Positions 35,601 to 44,345 of a DNA stretch of 64,000 nt are shown here, in pieces. Each line of letters begins with the position of its first letter. The stretch's first letter is position 1. Source of the DNA: an uncultured Flavobacteriaceae bacterium (GTDB lineage: Bacteria > Bacteroidota > Bacteroidia > Flavobacteriales > Flavobacteriaceae); the NCBI GenBank assembly GCA_943789465.1, contig CALSUF010000001.1:496001-560000 (forward strand). Direction: 5' to 3'. Both the position numbers and the translations under genes were made by a program. Under the pieces are notes generated by a model. That model was not told the DNA's origin, did not search any database, and saw only the letters and a list, made by a program, of their open reading frames with translations.

Positions 35601-37394
35601 ATGTCAGCACAGGTAGATACTCACGCACACCAAGACGATCATGGACATCATCCGAAAGAAACTTTTATAACAAAATATATCTTTTGTCAAGATCACAAAA
35701 TGATCGCCAAACAGTATTTGATTACTGGCGTTATCATGGGAGTGATTGGGATATTAATGTCTCTGTTAATGCGTATGCAAATTGCATGGCCAACAGAACC
35801 AAACGTCATTTTTGAAGCCCTTTTAGGAAAGTGGGCACCAGGTGGTGTCATGGATGCTGACATCTATTTAGCCTTAGTGACCATTCACGGAACCATTATG
35901 GTATTCTTTGTACTGACAGCAGGTCTGAGTGGAACTTTTAGTAACTTATTAATTCCATTACAAATTGGCGCACGAGATATGGCCTCAGGATTCCTTAATA
36001 TGGTTTCTTATTGGTTGTTCTTTTTGTCAAGTGTCATCATGATTATTTCACTATTTGTTGAAGCAGGACCCGCAGCAGCAGGTTGGACAATATATCCTCC
36101 TTTGAGTGCCTTACCATTAGCGCAAGGGGGTTCCGGAGCTGGAATGACTCTCTGGTTAGTGTCCATGGCTATCTTTATTGCTTCTTCATTATTGGGCTCT
36201 CTAAACTACATTGTAACCGTTTTAAACCTTAGAACAAAAGGAATGTCAATGACAAGATTGCCATTAACAATATGGGCGTTCTTCATCACAGCTGTGATTG
36301 GAGTCGTATCTTTCCCAGTGTTATTATCGGCTGCATTGTTATTAATTATGGACCGTAGTTTTGGAACATCATTCTTCTTATCAGATATTTTTATTCAAGG
36401 TGAAGTATTACATTACCAAGGTGGATCACCAGTATTATTCGAACACCTGTTTTGGTTCTTAGGACATCCAGAAGTTTACATTGTATTACTTCCAGCCTTA
36501 GGGATTACTTCTGAAGTCATAGCAACAAACTCACGTAAACCAATTTTTGGTTATCGTGCCATGGTTGCCTCTATTTTGGCCATTGCCTTCTTATCAACAA
36601 TCGTATGGGGACACCATATGTTTATCTCAGGAATGAATCCATTTTTAGGGTCGGTATTTACATTCACTACTTTACTAATTGCCATTCCATCTGCGGTCAA
36701 AGCATTTAACTATATTACCACCTTGTGGAAAGGTAATTTACAATTAAATCCAGCCATGTTATTTTCAATTGGCTTGGTATCTACCTTTATCACTGGAGGA
36801 TTAACAGGAATTATTTTAGGAGACAGTGCATTAGATATTAATGTTCATGATACTTACTTTGTAGTAGCACACTTCCATTTAGTAATGGGAATATCAGCAT
36901 TGTACGGATTATTTGCAGGAGTCTATCATTGGTTCCCAAAAATGTTTGGACGAATGCTTAACAAAAACTTAGGATACATTCACTTCTGGGTAACAGCTAT
37001 CTGTGCTTACGGAGTCTTTTTTCCAATGCACTTTATTGGGATGGCAGGACTGCCAAGACGTTATTACACCAACAGTAACTTCCCCTTATTTGATGACACT
37101 TCAAATGTTCAAATTTTAATTACAGTTTTTGCACTAGTAGGTGGTTTATTTCAACTGGTATTCTTATGGAACTTTGTTCACAGCATGTTCTATGGTAAAA
37201 AAGCAGAACAAAACCCATGGAGGTCTAATACATTAGAGTGGACGACCCCAGTAGAACATATGCACGGAAACTGGCCAGGAGAAATACCTCACGTAGAACG
37301 TTGGGCCTATGACTATAGTAAACCAGGTCACGATGATGATTTTGTTCCTCAAAACGTCCCTTTGAAAGAAGGTGAACAAGAACTACAACACTAG
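35601..37394 (+). CDS. coxA: Cytochrome c oxidase subunit I
   Basis: Catalytic haem-copper subunit, 597 residues and about 12 helices. HGTIMVFFVLTAG carries a haem a ligand; GHPEVYIVLLPALG has the CuB His, the proton-channel Glu and the cross-linked Tyr; WGHHMF has the two other CuB His; and HDTYFVVAHFHLVMG has the haem a3 and haem a ligands. The Glu in GHPEVY places it in the A family. The first 25 residues are His-rich (HAHQDDHGHH). It is the last gene of the operon; a terminator follows. Confidence 0.98.
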   Translation: MSAQVDTHAHQDDHGHHPKETFITKYIFCQDHKMIAKQYLITGVIMGVIGILMSLLMRMQIAWPTEPNVIFEALLGKWAPGGVMDADIYLALVTIHGTIMVFFVLTAGLSGTFSNLLIPLQIGARDMASGFLNMVSYWLFFLSSVIMIISLFVEAGPAAAGWTIYPPLSALPLAQGGSGAGMTLWLVSMAIFIASSLLGSLNYIVTVLNLRTKGMSMTRLPLTIWAFFITAVIGVVSFPVLLSAALLLIMDRSFGTSFFLSDIFIQGEVLHYQGGSPVLFEHLFWFLGHPEVYIVLLPALGITSEVIATNSRKPIFGYRAMVASILAIAFLSTIVWGHHMFISGMNPFLGSVFTFTTLLIAIPSAVKAFNYITTLWKGNLQLNPAMLFSIGLVSTFITGGLTGIILGDSALDINVHDTYFVVAHFHLVMGISALYGLFAGVYHWFPKMFGRMLNKNLGYIHFWVTAICAYGVFFPMHFIGMAGLPRRYYTNSNFPLFDDTSNVQILITVFALVGGLFQLVFLWNFVHSMFYGKKAEQNPWRSNTLEWTTPVEHMHGNWPGEIPHVERWAYDYSKPGHDDDFVPQNVPLKEGEQELQH

Positions 37395-37419
37395 ATACTC
37401 ATAACTTAATAGTATATTT

Positions 37420-37453
37420 AAAAGCCTTTCTTAAAACAAGAAAGGCTTTTTCT
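37420..37453 (+). terminator. Intrinsic terminator of the act-cox operon
   Basis: AAAAGCCTTTCTT (37420-37432), loop AAAAC, AAGAAAGGCTTTT (37438-37450) and further T. The stem of 13 bp lies 26 bp after the coxA stop and just before ruvB. Confidence 0.9.
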
Positions 37454-37467
37454 TTATATTTGTGTAT

Positions 37468-38490
37468 ATGAATGAAAACCTTAATCCTAACGACGACCAT
37501 TTTACTCCAGAGGAACAAGACATAGAAAAGGTATTAAGACCCCTTTCATTTGATGATTTTGCAGGACAAGATCAAGTCCTTGAAAACCTTCAAATATTTG
37601 TAGAAGCCGCTGTAAAACGTGATGAAGCTTTAGATCACACACTGTTTCATGGACCTCCAGGACTCGGAAAAACAACTCTTGCGCATATTCTTGCAAACGA
37701 GTTAAGTGTTGGGATTAAAGTGACCTCTGGCCCTGTTTTAGATAAACCAGGAGATCTTGCAGGACTGCTTACCAACCTCGAAGAAAGAGATGTGCTATTC
37801 ATTGATGAAATCCATCGACTTAGTCCCATAGTTGAAGAGTATTTATACTCTGCTATGGAGGATTATAAAATTGATATTATGATTGAGTCTGGCCCTAATG
37901 CCAGGACGGTTCAAATCAACTTAAACCCTTTTACATTAGTTGGTGCTACAACAAGATCAGGCCTTTTAACAGCCCCCATGCGTGCGCGATTTGGAATTAG
38001 CAGTCGCTTACAGTATTATTCTACCGAACTACTTTCAACAATTATTCAACGGAGTTCAGAAATCTTAAATGTTCCTATTAGCGTAGAAGCTGCTATAGAA
38101 ATTGCAGGCCGAAGTCGTGGTACACCACGAATTGCCAACGCTTTATTGAGACGTGTGAGAGATTTTGCACAAATAAAGGGCAATGGAAAAATAGATATCG
38201 AAATCGCCAAATTTGGACTAAAAGCATTGAATGTTGATGCCCATGGATTGGATGATATGGATAATAAAATTTTAACAACCATTATAGATAAGTTTAAGGG
38301 AGGCCCTGTCGGAGTTACCACCATCGCAACCGCAGTTAGTGAAAGCCCAGAAACCATTGAAGAAGTTTACGAACCTTTTCTCATTCAACAAGGGTTCATC
38401 ATGCGAACACCTAGAGGTCGTGAAGTAACCGAACTCGCCTATAAACACTTAGGGCGTATCAAGGGCGATATTCAAGGAGGATTGTTTTAG
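37468..38490 (+). CDS. ruvB: Holliday junction branch migration helicase RuvB
   Basis: AAA+ motor of the RuvABC resolvasome, 340 residues. It has the N-terminal [19 protein letters not shown], Walker [18 protein letters not shown], Walker [11 protein letters not shown], sensor [18 protein letters not shown] and a C-terminal winged helix with [16 protein letters not shown]. The ATG at 37468 is preferred; a GTG two codons upstream adds nothing. Its partner ruvA is 5 kb downstream at 43759, not in the same operon. Confidence 0.97.
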   Translation: MNENLNPNDDHFTPEEQDIEKVLRPLSFDDFAGQDQVLENLQIFVEAAVKRDEALDHTLFHGPPGLGKTTLAHILANELSVGIKVTSGPVLDKPGDLAGLLTNLEERDVLFIDEIHRLSPIVEEYLYSAMEDYKIDIMIESGPNARTVQINLNPFTLVGATTRSGLLTAPMRARFGISSRLQYYSTELLSTIIQRSSEILNVPISVEAAIEIAGRSRGTPRIANALLRRVRDFAQIKGNGKIDIEIAKFGLKALNVDAHGLDDMDNKILTTIIDKFKGGPVGVTTIATAVSESPETIEEVYEPFLIQQGFIMRTPRGREVTELAYKHLGRIKGDIQGGLF

Positions 38491-38512
38491 TGTTAATTGC
38501 GCATTTGACTGC

Positions 38513-38534
38513 GCCTGTCTGCAGATAGTCAGGC
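38513..38534. repeat. REP-like palindrome
   Basis: GCCTG-TCTGCAGA-TAGT-CAGGC: outer arms GCCTG/CAGGC and a perfect palindromic centre TCTGCAGA, between ruvB and queG. It is like the short GC-rich palindromes scattered in Flavobacteria genomes. It lacks a T-run, so it is not a clear terminator. Confidence 0.4.
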
Positions 38535-38550
38535 CAAATTAGACATTAAA

Positions 38551-39477
38551 ATGAATTTAAAAAACCACTATACAAGTTTAATAAAAGCCGAAGCCAAACG
38601 ATTAGGCTTTTTATCTTGTGGCATGAGTAAGGCAGGTTTTTTAGAAGAAGAAGCACCACGCTTGGAATCGTGGCTTAAAAAAAATAGCCACGGCAAAATG
38701 CAATACATGGAAAACCACTTTGATAAACGCTTAGATCCTACATTACTAGTAGAAGATTCCAAAAGTGTAGTTTCATTAATCTATAATTATTTTTCCGAAG
38801 AAATCCAACAAGACCCAGAAGCGCCTAAAATAAGTAAGTATGCTTATGGTAGAGATTATCACTTTGTCATTAAAGACAAGCTCAAACAACTACTTGAGTT
38901 TATCAAAGAAGAAATAGGCGAAGTTCATGGGCGTGCATTCGTAGATTCAGCTCCCATTTTAGAAAAAGCTTGGGCAAAGAAATCTGGTCTAGGTTGGATC
39001 GGAAAACACAGTAATTTATTAACGCAACAAGTGGGGTCTTTCTACTTTATTGCAGAGCTTATTATTGATTTGGAATTGGACTATGACACCCCTGTAACCG
39101 ATCATTGCGGAACGTGTACTGCTTGTATTGATGCTTGTCCAACAGAAGCCATCACCTCAGAATATGGCGTAGATGGCAGCAAGTGTATTTCTTATTTTAC
39201 CATTGAACTCAAAGAGCAAATTCCTTCCGAAATGAAAGGACAGTTTGACAACTGGATGTTTGGCTGTGATGTGTGTCAGGACGTATGTCCATGGAATCGG
39301 TTTTCAAAAGCACATAGCGAACCCTTATTCAACCCAAAACCAGAACTGTTGTCCATGAACAAGCAAGATTGGGAAGAAATCACGCAGGAAACCTTTAGTA
39401 AAGTATTTCAACATTCGGCAGTGAAGCGGACTAAGTTTTCAGGTTTAAAAAGAAACATAGAGTTTTTAAAAGATTAG
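38551..39477 (+). CDS. queG: Epoxyqueuosine reductase QueG
   Basis: Last enzyme of queuosine biosynthesis, reducing epoxyqueuosine to queuosine in tRNA with cobalamin and two [4Fe-4S] clusters. At 308 residues it is the short form. [16 protein letters not shown] and [21 protein letters not shown] hold the cofactor-site residues including the catalytic Asp. The cluster motifs are [13 protein letters not shown] and [11 protein letters not shown], with another Cys in [10 protein letters not shown]-terminal HEAT-like stretch is absent or very short. Confidence 0.95.
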   Translation: MNLKNHYTSLIKAEAKRLGFLSCGMSKAGFLEEEAPRLESWLKKNSHGKMQYMENHFDKRLDPTLLVEDSKSVVSLIYNYFSEEIQQDPEAPKISKYAYGRDYHFVIKDKLKQLLEFIKEEIGEVHGRAFVDSAPILEKAWAKKSGLGWIGKHSNLLTQQVGSFYFIAELIIDLELDYDTPVTDHCGTCTACIDACPTEAITSEYGVDGSKCISYFTIELKEQIPSEMKGQFDNWMFGCDVCQDVCPWNRFSKAHSEPLFNPKPELLSMNKQDWEEITQETFSKVFQHSAVKRTKFSGLKRNIEFLKD

Positions 39478-39578
39478 TTTTATGAACCTATATTAGAATT
39501 TTGAACCGAGTATGTTAAAATTAGAAACATATTAGGCACTGATTAAATGGGTATCACTATTAAATTAAAATTACAATC

Positions 39579-41276
39579 ATGAAAAAATCCATAACACTTC
39601 TCTTTACATCCATTTTATGCATTCAGTGCAACACAAAATCGAAGACAACAATTTCAGATAAAACACTTGGAGTGATTGCAGAAAAAGCCATGGTGGTTTC
39701 TGCTAGAGAAGAAGCTTCTAAAATTGGTATCGATATTATGAAACAAGGAGGGAATGCTTTTGATGCGATGATTGCAACTGATTTAGCACTGTTAGTATCG
39801 TATCCCTCAGCAGGCAATATAGGAGGTGGTGGATTTATGGTATTCCGAATGAATGATGGTGCTATTGGAGCCTTAGATTATAGAGAAAAAGCACCTTTAG
39901 CAGCTACTAAAAATATGTATCTAGATAAAAATGGAAATGTCGACTCAGATAAAAGTCAAATTGGCGCACTCGCTGTTGGTGTCCCAGGTACAATTGCTGG
40001 TATATTTGAAGTCCATAGAAAATTTGGAACTCTCCCCTTTGAAAAACTGATAGACCCAGCCATACAATTAGCGCTTAATGGTGTGGTCGTAACAGAAAAG
40101 CAAGCTCAGAATTTAAATGATCACACACCCGATTTTAGGTCGGCAAATAAAAAAACCATTCTATTAGATAAGCTATGGAAAAAGGGGGATACAATCAAAT
40201 ACCTTAAGTTAGCGGAAACATTGAATCGTATTAAAATTTATGGAAGAGATGAATTTTATAAAGGCAAAACGGCAAACCTTATAGTCGATTATGTTCAAAA
40301 TTTAGGAGGAATCATTAGCAAAGAAGACTTGGCAGCGTATGAAGTCAAATGGAGAGACCCTATCACATTTAAGTACAAAAACCATAGAATTATTTCCATG
40401 CCACCCCCTTCTAGCGGAGGGATCTGTTTAGCTCAAATTTTAAAAAGTATTGAACCTTTTGATATAGAGCAGTACCCTCATAACTCAACTGAATATATTC
40501 AAGTCATTACCGAAGCCGAACGAAGGGCCTATGCAGACCGATCCTATTTTTTAGGAGATCCGGATTTTGTCAATATACCAACAGACAGTCTTACTTCTGA
40601 AACATACCTCTCTAAGAGAATGACAGATTTTGATTGGAAACAAGCGACAAAATCTAGTGCGTTATCAAGAGGGTTTATCCCTGGATATGAAAGTAATGAA
40701 ACAACGCATTACTCTATTGTTGACCCATTCGGAAATAGTGTGGCAGTGACCACCACCCTAAATTCTTCGTATGGATCAAAAGTGTATGTAGAAGAAGGTG
40801 GTTTCTTTTTAAATAATGAAATGGACGATTTTAGCGCAAAGCCTGGCACCCCAAATGTGTATGGACTAATTGGAGCTGAGGCCAATGCAATTGCCCCTCA
40901 AAAACGAATGCTAAGTTCCATGTCTCCAACCATAGTTGAAAAAAATGGTCAACTTAAAATAGTGTTAGGCTCACCAGGAGGATCTACAATTATTACGTCT
41001 GTGATGCAAAACATTTTGAATGTATTGGAGTATGATATGTCCATGCAAGAAGCAGTTTCAAAACCTCGGTTTCATCATCAATGGTTGCCAGACAGCATCA
41101 AATTTGAATCGTCATTTGATACACTTAATTTTCCTTATCTCAAGAAACTAGGGTATAATATAGATCAAAGTAATGCTCCAATAATAGGCAAAGTTGATGC
41201 TATTTTAGTATTGCCTAATGGACAATTAGAAGGCGGTGCTGATCCTAGAGGCGATGATTCTGCTCACGGATTTTAA
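39579..41276 (+). CDS. ggt: Gamma-glutamyltransferase (lipoprotein)
   Basis: N-terminal nucleophile enzyme of 565 residues that hydrolyses or transfers the gamma-glutamyl group of glutathione and related peptides. The signal peptide ends in a lipobox (about IQC, residue 17), so it is exported and lipid-anchored. The self-cleavage/nucleophile site is Thr375 in ETTHYSIVD. Further motifs are NAFDAMIATDLALLVSYPSAGNIGGGGF (in part), PPPSSGG, LNNEMDDFS and RMLSSMSPT. It stands alone between queG and maeB. Confidence 0.95.
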   Translation: MKKSITLLFTSILCIQCNTKSKTTISDKTLGVIAEKAMVVSAREEASKIGIDIMKQGGNAFDAMIATDLALLVSYPSAGNIGGGGFMVFRMNDGAIGALDYREKAPLAATKNMYLDKNGNVDSDKSQIGALAVGVPGTIAGIFEVHRKFGTLPFEKLIDPAIQLALNGVVVTEKQAQNLNDHTPDFRSANKKTILLDKLWKKGDTIKYLKLAETLNRIKIYGRDEFYKGKTANLIVDYVQNLGGIISKEDLAAYEVKWRDPITFKYKNHRIISMPPPSSGGICLAQILKSIEPFDIEQYPHNSTEYIQVITEAERRAYADRSYFLGDPDFVNIPTDSLTSETYLSKRMTDFDWKQATKSSALSRGFIPGYESNETTHYSIVDPFGNSVAVTTTLNSSYGSKVYVEEGGFFLNNEMDDFSAKPGTPNVYGLIGAEANAIAPQKRMLSSMSPTIVEKNGQLKIVLGSPGGSTIITSVMQNILNVLEYDMSMQEAVSKPRFHHQWLPDSIKFESSFDTLNFPYLKKLGYNIDQSNAPIIGKVDAILVLPNGQLEGGADPRGDDSAHGF

Positions 41277-41350
41277 CCTATAGTTTACTAAACAGTTCTC
41301 TTAATTGTACTAAAACGAAATGTCCAATTTTTAAAAGAATAGCTCTAAAG

Positions 41351-41381
41351 TTTCATTTTTAAATTGAACCGTCTAACTTTG
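41351..41381 (+). promoter_or_regulatory. Putative promoter of maeB
   Basis: TTTC at 41351-41354, 19-nt spacer, TAACTTTG at 41374-41381 (fits TAnnTTTG), 17 nt before the start codon. Confidence 0.6.
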
Positions 41382-41398
41382 CATATCAAACCACCAAG

Positions 41399-43681
41399 AT
41401 GTCAAAACTGAGTAAACACGATTTAGAAGCTTTAGCATACCACGAAAAGCCTTCACCTGGAAAAATTCAAGTAGTTCCAACTAAAAAATACGCAACCCAA
41501 AGAGATTTGGCATTGGCCTATTCACCTGGAGTAGCAGCGCCTTGTTTGGCCATAGAAAAAAATTCATCCGATGCTTATAAATATACGGCCAAAGGAAATT
41601 TAGTGGCTGTTATTACGAATGGAACCGCTGTTTTAGGTTTAGGTAATATTGGAGCGGAAGCCTCCAAACCAGTCATGGAAGGAAAAGGACTCCTTTTTAA
41701 AATATTTGCTGATATTGATGTGTTTGATATTGAGGTCAATACTGAAAATGTAGAAGAATTTATTCAAACAGTAAAAAATATAGCACCCACTTTTGGAGGC
41801 ATTAATTTGGAAGATATCAAAGCGCCAGAAGCCTTTGAAATCGAAAAACGATTGAAAGAAGAGCTCGATATTCCAGTGATGCATGATGATCAGCATGGAA
41901 CAGCGATTATTTCTGCAGCCGCTTTATTAAACGCTTTAGAAATTGCAGAAAAAAATATTAAAGAAGTACAGATTGTAGTGAGTGGTGCCGGAGCAGCAGC
42001 CATTTCCTGTACACGATTGTACCAATCATTTGGTGCAAAACGTGAAAACATTGTAATGCTCGATAGCAAAGGAGTCATTAGAACTGATCGTGAAAACTTA
42101 ACGTCTCAAAAAGCAGAGTTTGCAACCCATCGAAAAATAGACACTTTAGATGAAGCAATGAAAGACGCCGATGTGTTTATTGGCCTTTCAACTTCCGATA
42201 TTGTGAGTCCGGAAATGCTAACTACAATGGCCAACAATCCAATTGTGTTTGCAATGGCAAACCCAGATCCAGAAATAAAATACCACCTCGCCGTTAAAAC
42301 ACGAGACGATATCATTATGGCAACGGGACGAAGTGACACCCCTAATCAAGTAAATAATGTGCTTGGTTTTCCTTTTATATTTAGAGGAGCTTTAGATGTG
42401 AGAGCGACCTCCATCAATGAAGAAATGAAAAAAGCAGCTGTAATTGCTTTGGCAGATCTTGCAAAAGAACCTGTTCCAGAACAAGTAAACATCGCCTATG
42501 GCGAAACGCGTTTGACTTTTGGTAAAGACTATATCATTCCAAAACCATTTGATCCCCGCCTGATTGCAGCCATCCCTCCAGCCGTAGCCAAAGCGGCGAT
42601 TGAAAGTGGCGTAGCCCTCGCACCAATTACGGATTGGGAGCATTACGAAGACACCCTTTTAGAACGTATGGGTTCTGATAATAAAATTGTAAGACTTTTA
42701 TTTAACAGGGCAAAACTAAACCCAAAGCGTGTTGTTTTTGCAGAAGCTGACCAATTGAACGTTCTTAAAGCAGCACAAATTGTTTTAGAAGAAGGGATAG
42801 CAACTCCTATTTTGCTAGGTCGAAGAGACGAAATAGAACGTCTGATGGAGGAATTAGAGTTTAACGACGAAGTATTGATTATTGACCCTAAAGCAGATGA
42901 AAGCAGTATCCAAAAAAACAAATACGCTGAAATATATTGGAAGCAACAACAGCGAAAAGGCATCACACTTTTAGCAGCTCAAAAATTAATGCGTGAACGT
43001 AATTATTTTGCCGCAATGATGGTAAACGAAGGCGATGCAGATGCCCTTATTTCTGGGTATTCGAGTAACTATGGATCGGTCGTCAAACCAATGTTAAATT
43101 TAATTGGCTTGGCTCCTGGATCTACAAGAATTGCGACTACCAATGTCATGATTACCCAAAGAGGACCCATGTTTTTGAGCGATACAGCAATCAATATTAA
43201 CCCGTCTGCAGACGATTTGATAAAAATTGCACAAATGACTTCTGGAGTAGTTAAAATGTTTGGAATAGAACCTGTCATGGCAATGATCTCCTATTCTAAC
43301 TTCGGATCTTCAAAGGATAAAACAGCCACTAAAGTAAGAGAAGCAGTATCGTATTTACACAGAAGACACCCAGATTTATTAGTCGATGGTGAGTTACAAA
43401 CAGATTTTGCGTTAAACAGTGATATGTTAAAAGAAAACTTCCCTTTTTCTAGACTTGCAAATAAAAAAGTAAATACACTTATTTTTCCAAATTTAGAATC
43501 GGCAAACATCACTTATAAACTCCTCAAAGAACTCAATAAAGCAGAATCCATTGGCCCTATTATGATGGGATTACGCAAGCCTGTTCATATTTTACAATTA
43601 GGTGCTAGCGTCGATGAAATTGTGAATATGACTGCCGTTGCAGTAGTAGATGCACAGCAAAAAGGGAAAACAGCTAATTAA
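41399..43681 (+). CDS. maeB: NADP-dependent malic enzyme with phosphotransacetylase-like domain
   Basis: Hybrid malic enzyme of 760 residues that decarboxylates malate to pyruvate. The N-terminal malic domain (about 1-160) has YSPGVAAPCLAI and NLEDIKAPEAFEIE. The NAD(P)-binding domain (about 165-410) has VSGAGAAAISCTRL and DSKGVI. The C-terminal part (about 430-755) is a phosphate-acetyltransferase-like domain, which in MaeB enzymes is regulatory (acetyl-CoA) rather than catalytic. Own promoter; single gene. Confidence 0.96.
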   Translation: MSKLSKHDLEALAYHEKPSPGKIQVVPTKKYATQRDLALAYSPGVAAPCLAIEKNSSDAYKYTAKGNLVAVITNGTAVLGLGNIGAEASKPVMEGKGLLFKIFADIDVFDIEVNTENVEEFIQTVKNIAPTFGGINLEDIKAPEAFEIEKRLKEELDIPVMHDDQHGTAIISAAALLNALEIAEKNIKEVQIVVSGAGAAAISCTRLYQSFGAKRENIVMLDSKGVIRTDRENLTSQKAEFATHRKIDTLDEAMKDADVFIGLSTSDIVSPEMLTTMANNPIVFAMANPDPEIKYHLAVKTRDDIIMATGRSDTPNQVNNVLGFPFIFRGALDVRATSINEEMKKAAVIALADLAKEPVPEQVNIAYGETRLTFGKDYIIPKPFDPRLIAAIPPAVAKAAIESGVALAPITDWEHYEDTLLERMGSDNKIVRLLFNRAKLNPKRVVFAEADQLNVLKAAQIVLEEGIATPILLGRRDEIERLMEELEFNDEVLIIDPKADESSIQKNKYAEIYWKQQQRKGITLLAAQKLMRERNYFAAMMVNEGDADALISGYSSNYGSVVKPMLNLIGLAPGSTRIATTNVMITQRGPMFLSDTAININPSADDLIKIAQMTSGVVKMFGIEPVMAMISYSNFGSSKDKTATKVREAVSYLHRRHPDLLVDGELQTDFALNSDMLKENFPFSRLANKKVNTLIFPNLESANITYKLLKELNKAESIGPIMMGLRKPVHILQLGASVDEIVNMTAVAVVDAQQKGKTAN

Positions 43682-43758
43682 CAGTCTAAATCACTTTCTT
43701 TTTTCTTCCTAAAATATTGTATTATTTTAGTACATTTGAACTCAAAGTAAGTGAAAAT

Positions 43759-44340
43759 ATGATTACACACATTCAAGGTAAATTAGTTGAGAAAACACCT
43801 ACTCATGTCATTATAGATTGTAACGGTGTAGGCTATTTTGTCAATATCTCACTTCATACGTTTTCTCAAATACCAGATGTAGAGGCTGTTAAGGTTTTTA
43901 TTCACTTTCAGGTAAAAGAAGATTCTCATACCTTGTATGGATTTATGAGTTCTTCGGAACGAGAAATTTTTAGACTGTTAATCTCTGTCAGTGGAATTGG
44001 AGCCAATACAGCACGTACGATGCTTTCTTCACTCACCCCCAAACAAATTAGAGAAGGAATTGCCGTAGGAGACGTTCCTTTGATACAATCGGTGAAAGGA
44101 ATTGGTCTTAAAACAGCACAAAGAGTTATCATAGATTTAAAAGACAAAGTTCTTAAAATTTACGATATTGATGAAACTTCCTTATCTCAAAACAATACAA
44201 ACAAAGATGAAGCGTTATCTGCTTTAGAAGTTTTGGGCTTTATGAAAAAACAATCAGAACGTATTGTCGAAAAAATAGTTTCATCTACACCCGATGCCAA
44301 CGTAGAATTTATAATTAAGGAAGCGCTTAAAAACCTGTAA
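43759..44340 (+). CDS. ruvA: Holliday junction DNA helicase subunit RuvA
   Basis: Junction-binding tetramer subunit, 193 residues. MITHIQGKLVEKTPTHVIID (OB domain), two helix-hairpin-helix motifs (LISVSGIGANTARTML and IQSVKGIGLKTAQRVIIDLK) and a C-terminal RuvB-binding domain are present. The start at 43759 is chosen over an upstream frame start at 43717 because it gives the conserved N-terminus and lies 20 nt after a -7-like TACATTTG (43731-43738). It ends 5 nt before sprA. Confidence 0.95.
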   Translation: MITHIQGKLVEKTPTHVIIDCNGVGYFVNISLHTFSQIPDVEAVKVFIHFQVKEDSHTLYGFMSSSEREIFRLLISVSGIGANTARTMLSSLTPKQIREGIAVGDVPLIQSVKGIGLKTAQRVIIDLKDKVLKIYDIDETSLSQNNTNKDEALSALEVLGFMKKQSERIVEKIVSSTPDANVEFIIKEALKNL

Positions 44341-44345
44341 TTCAT

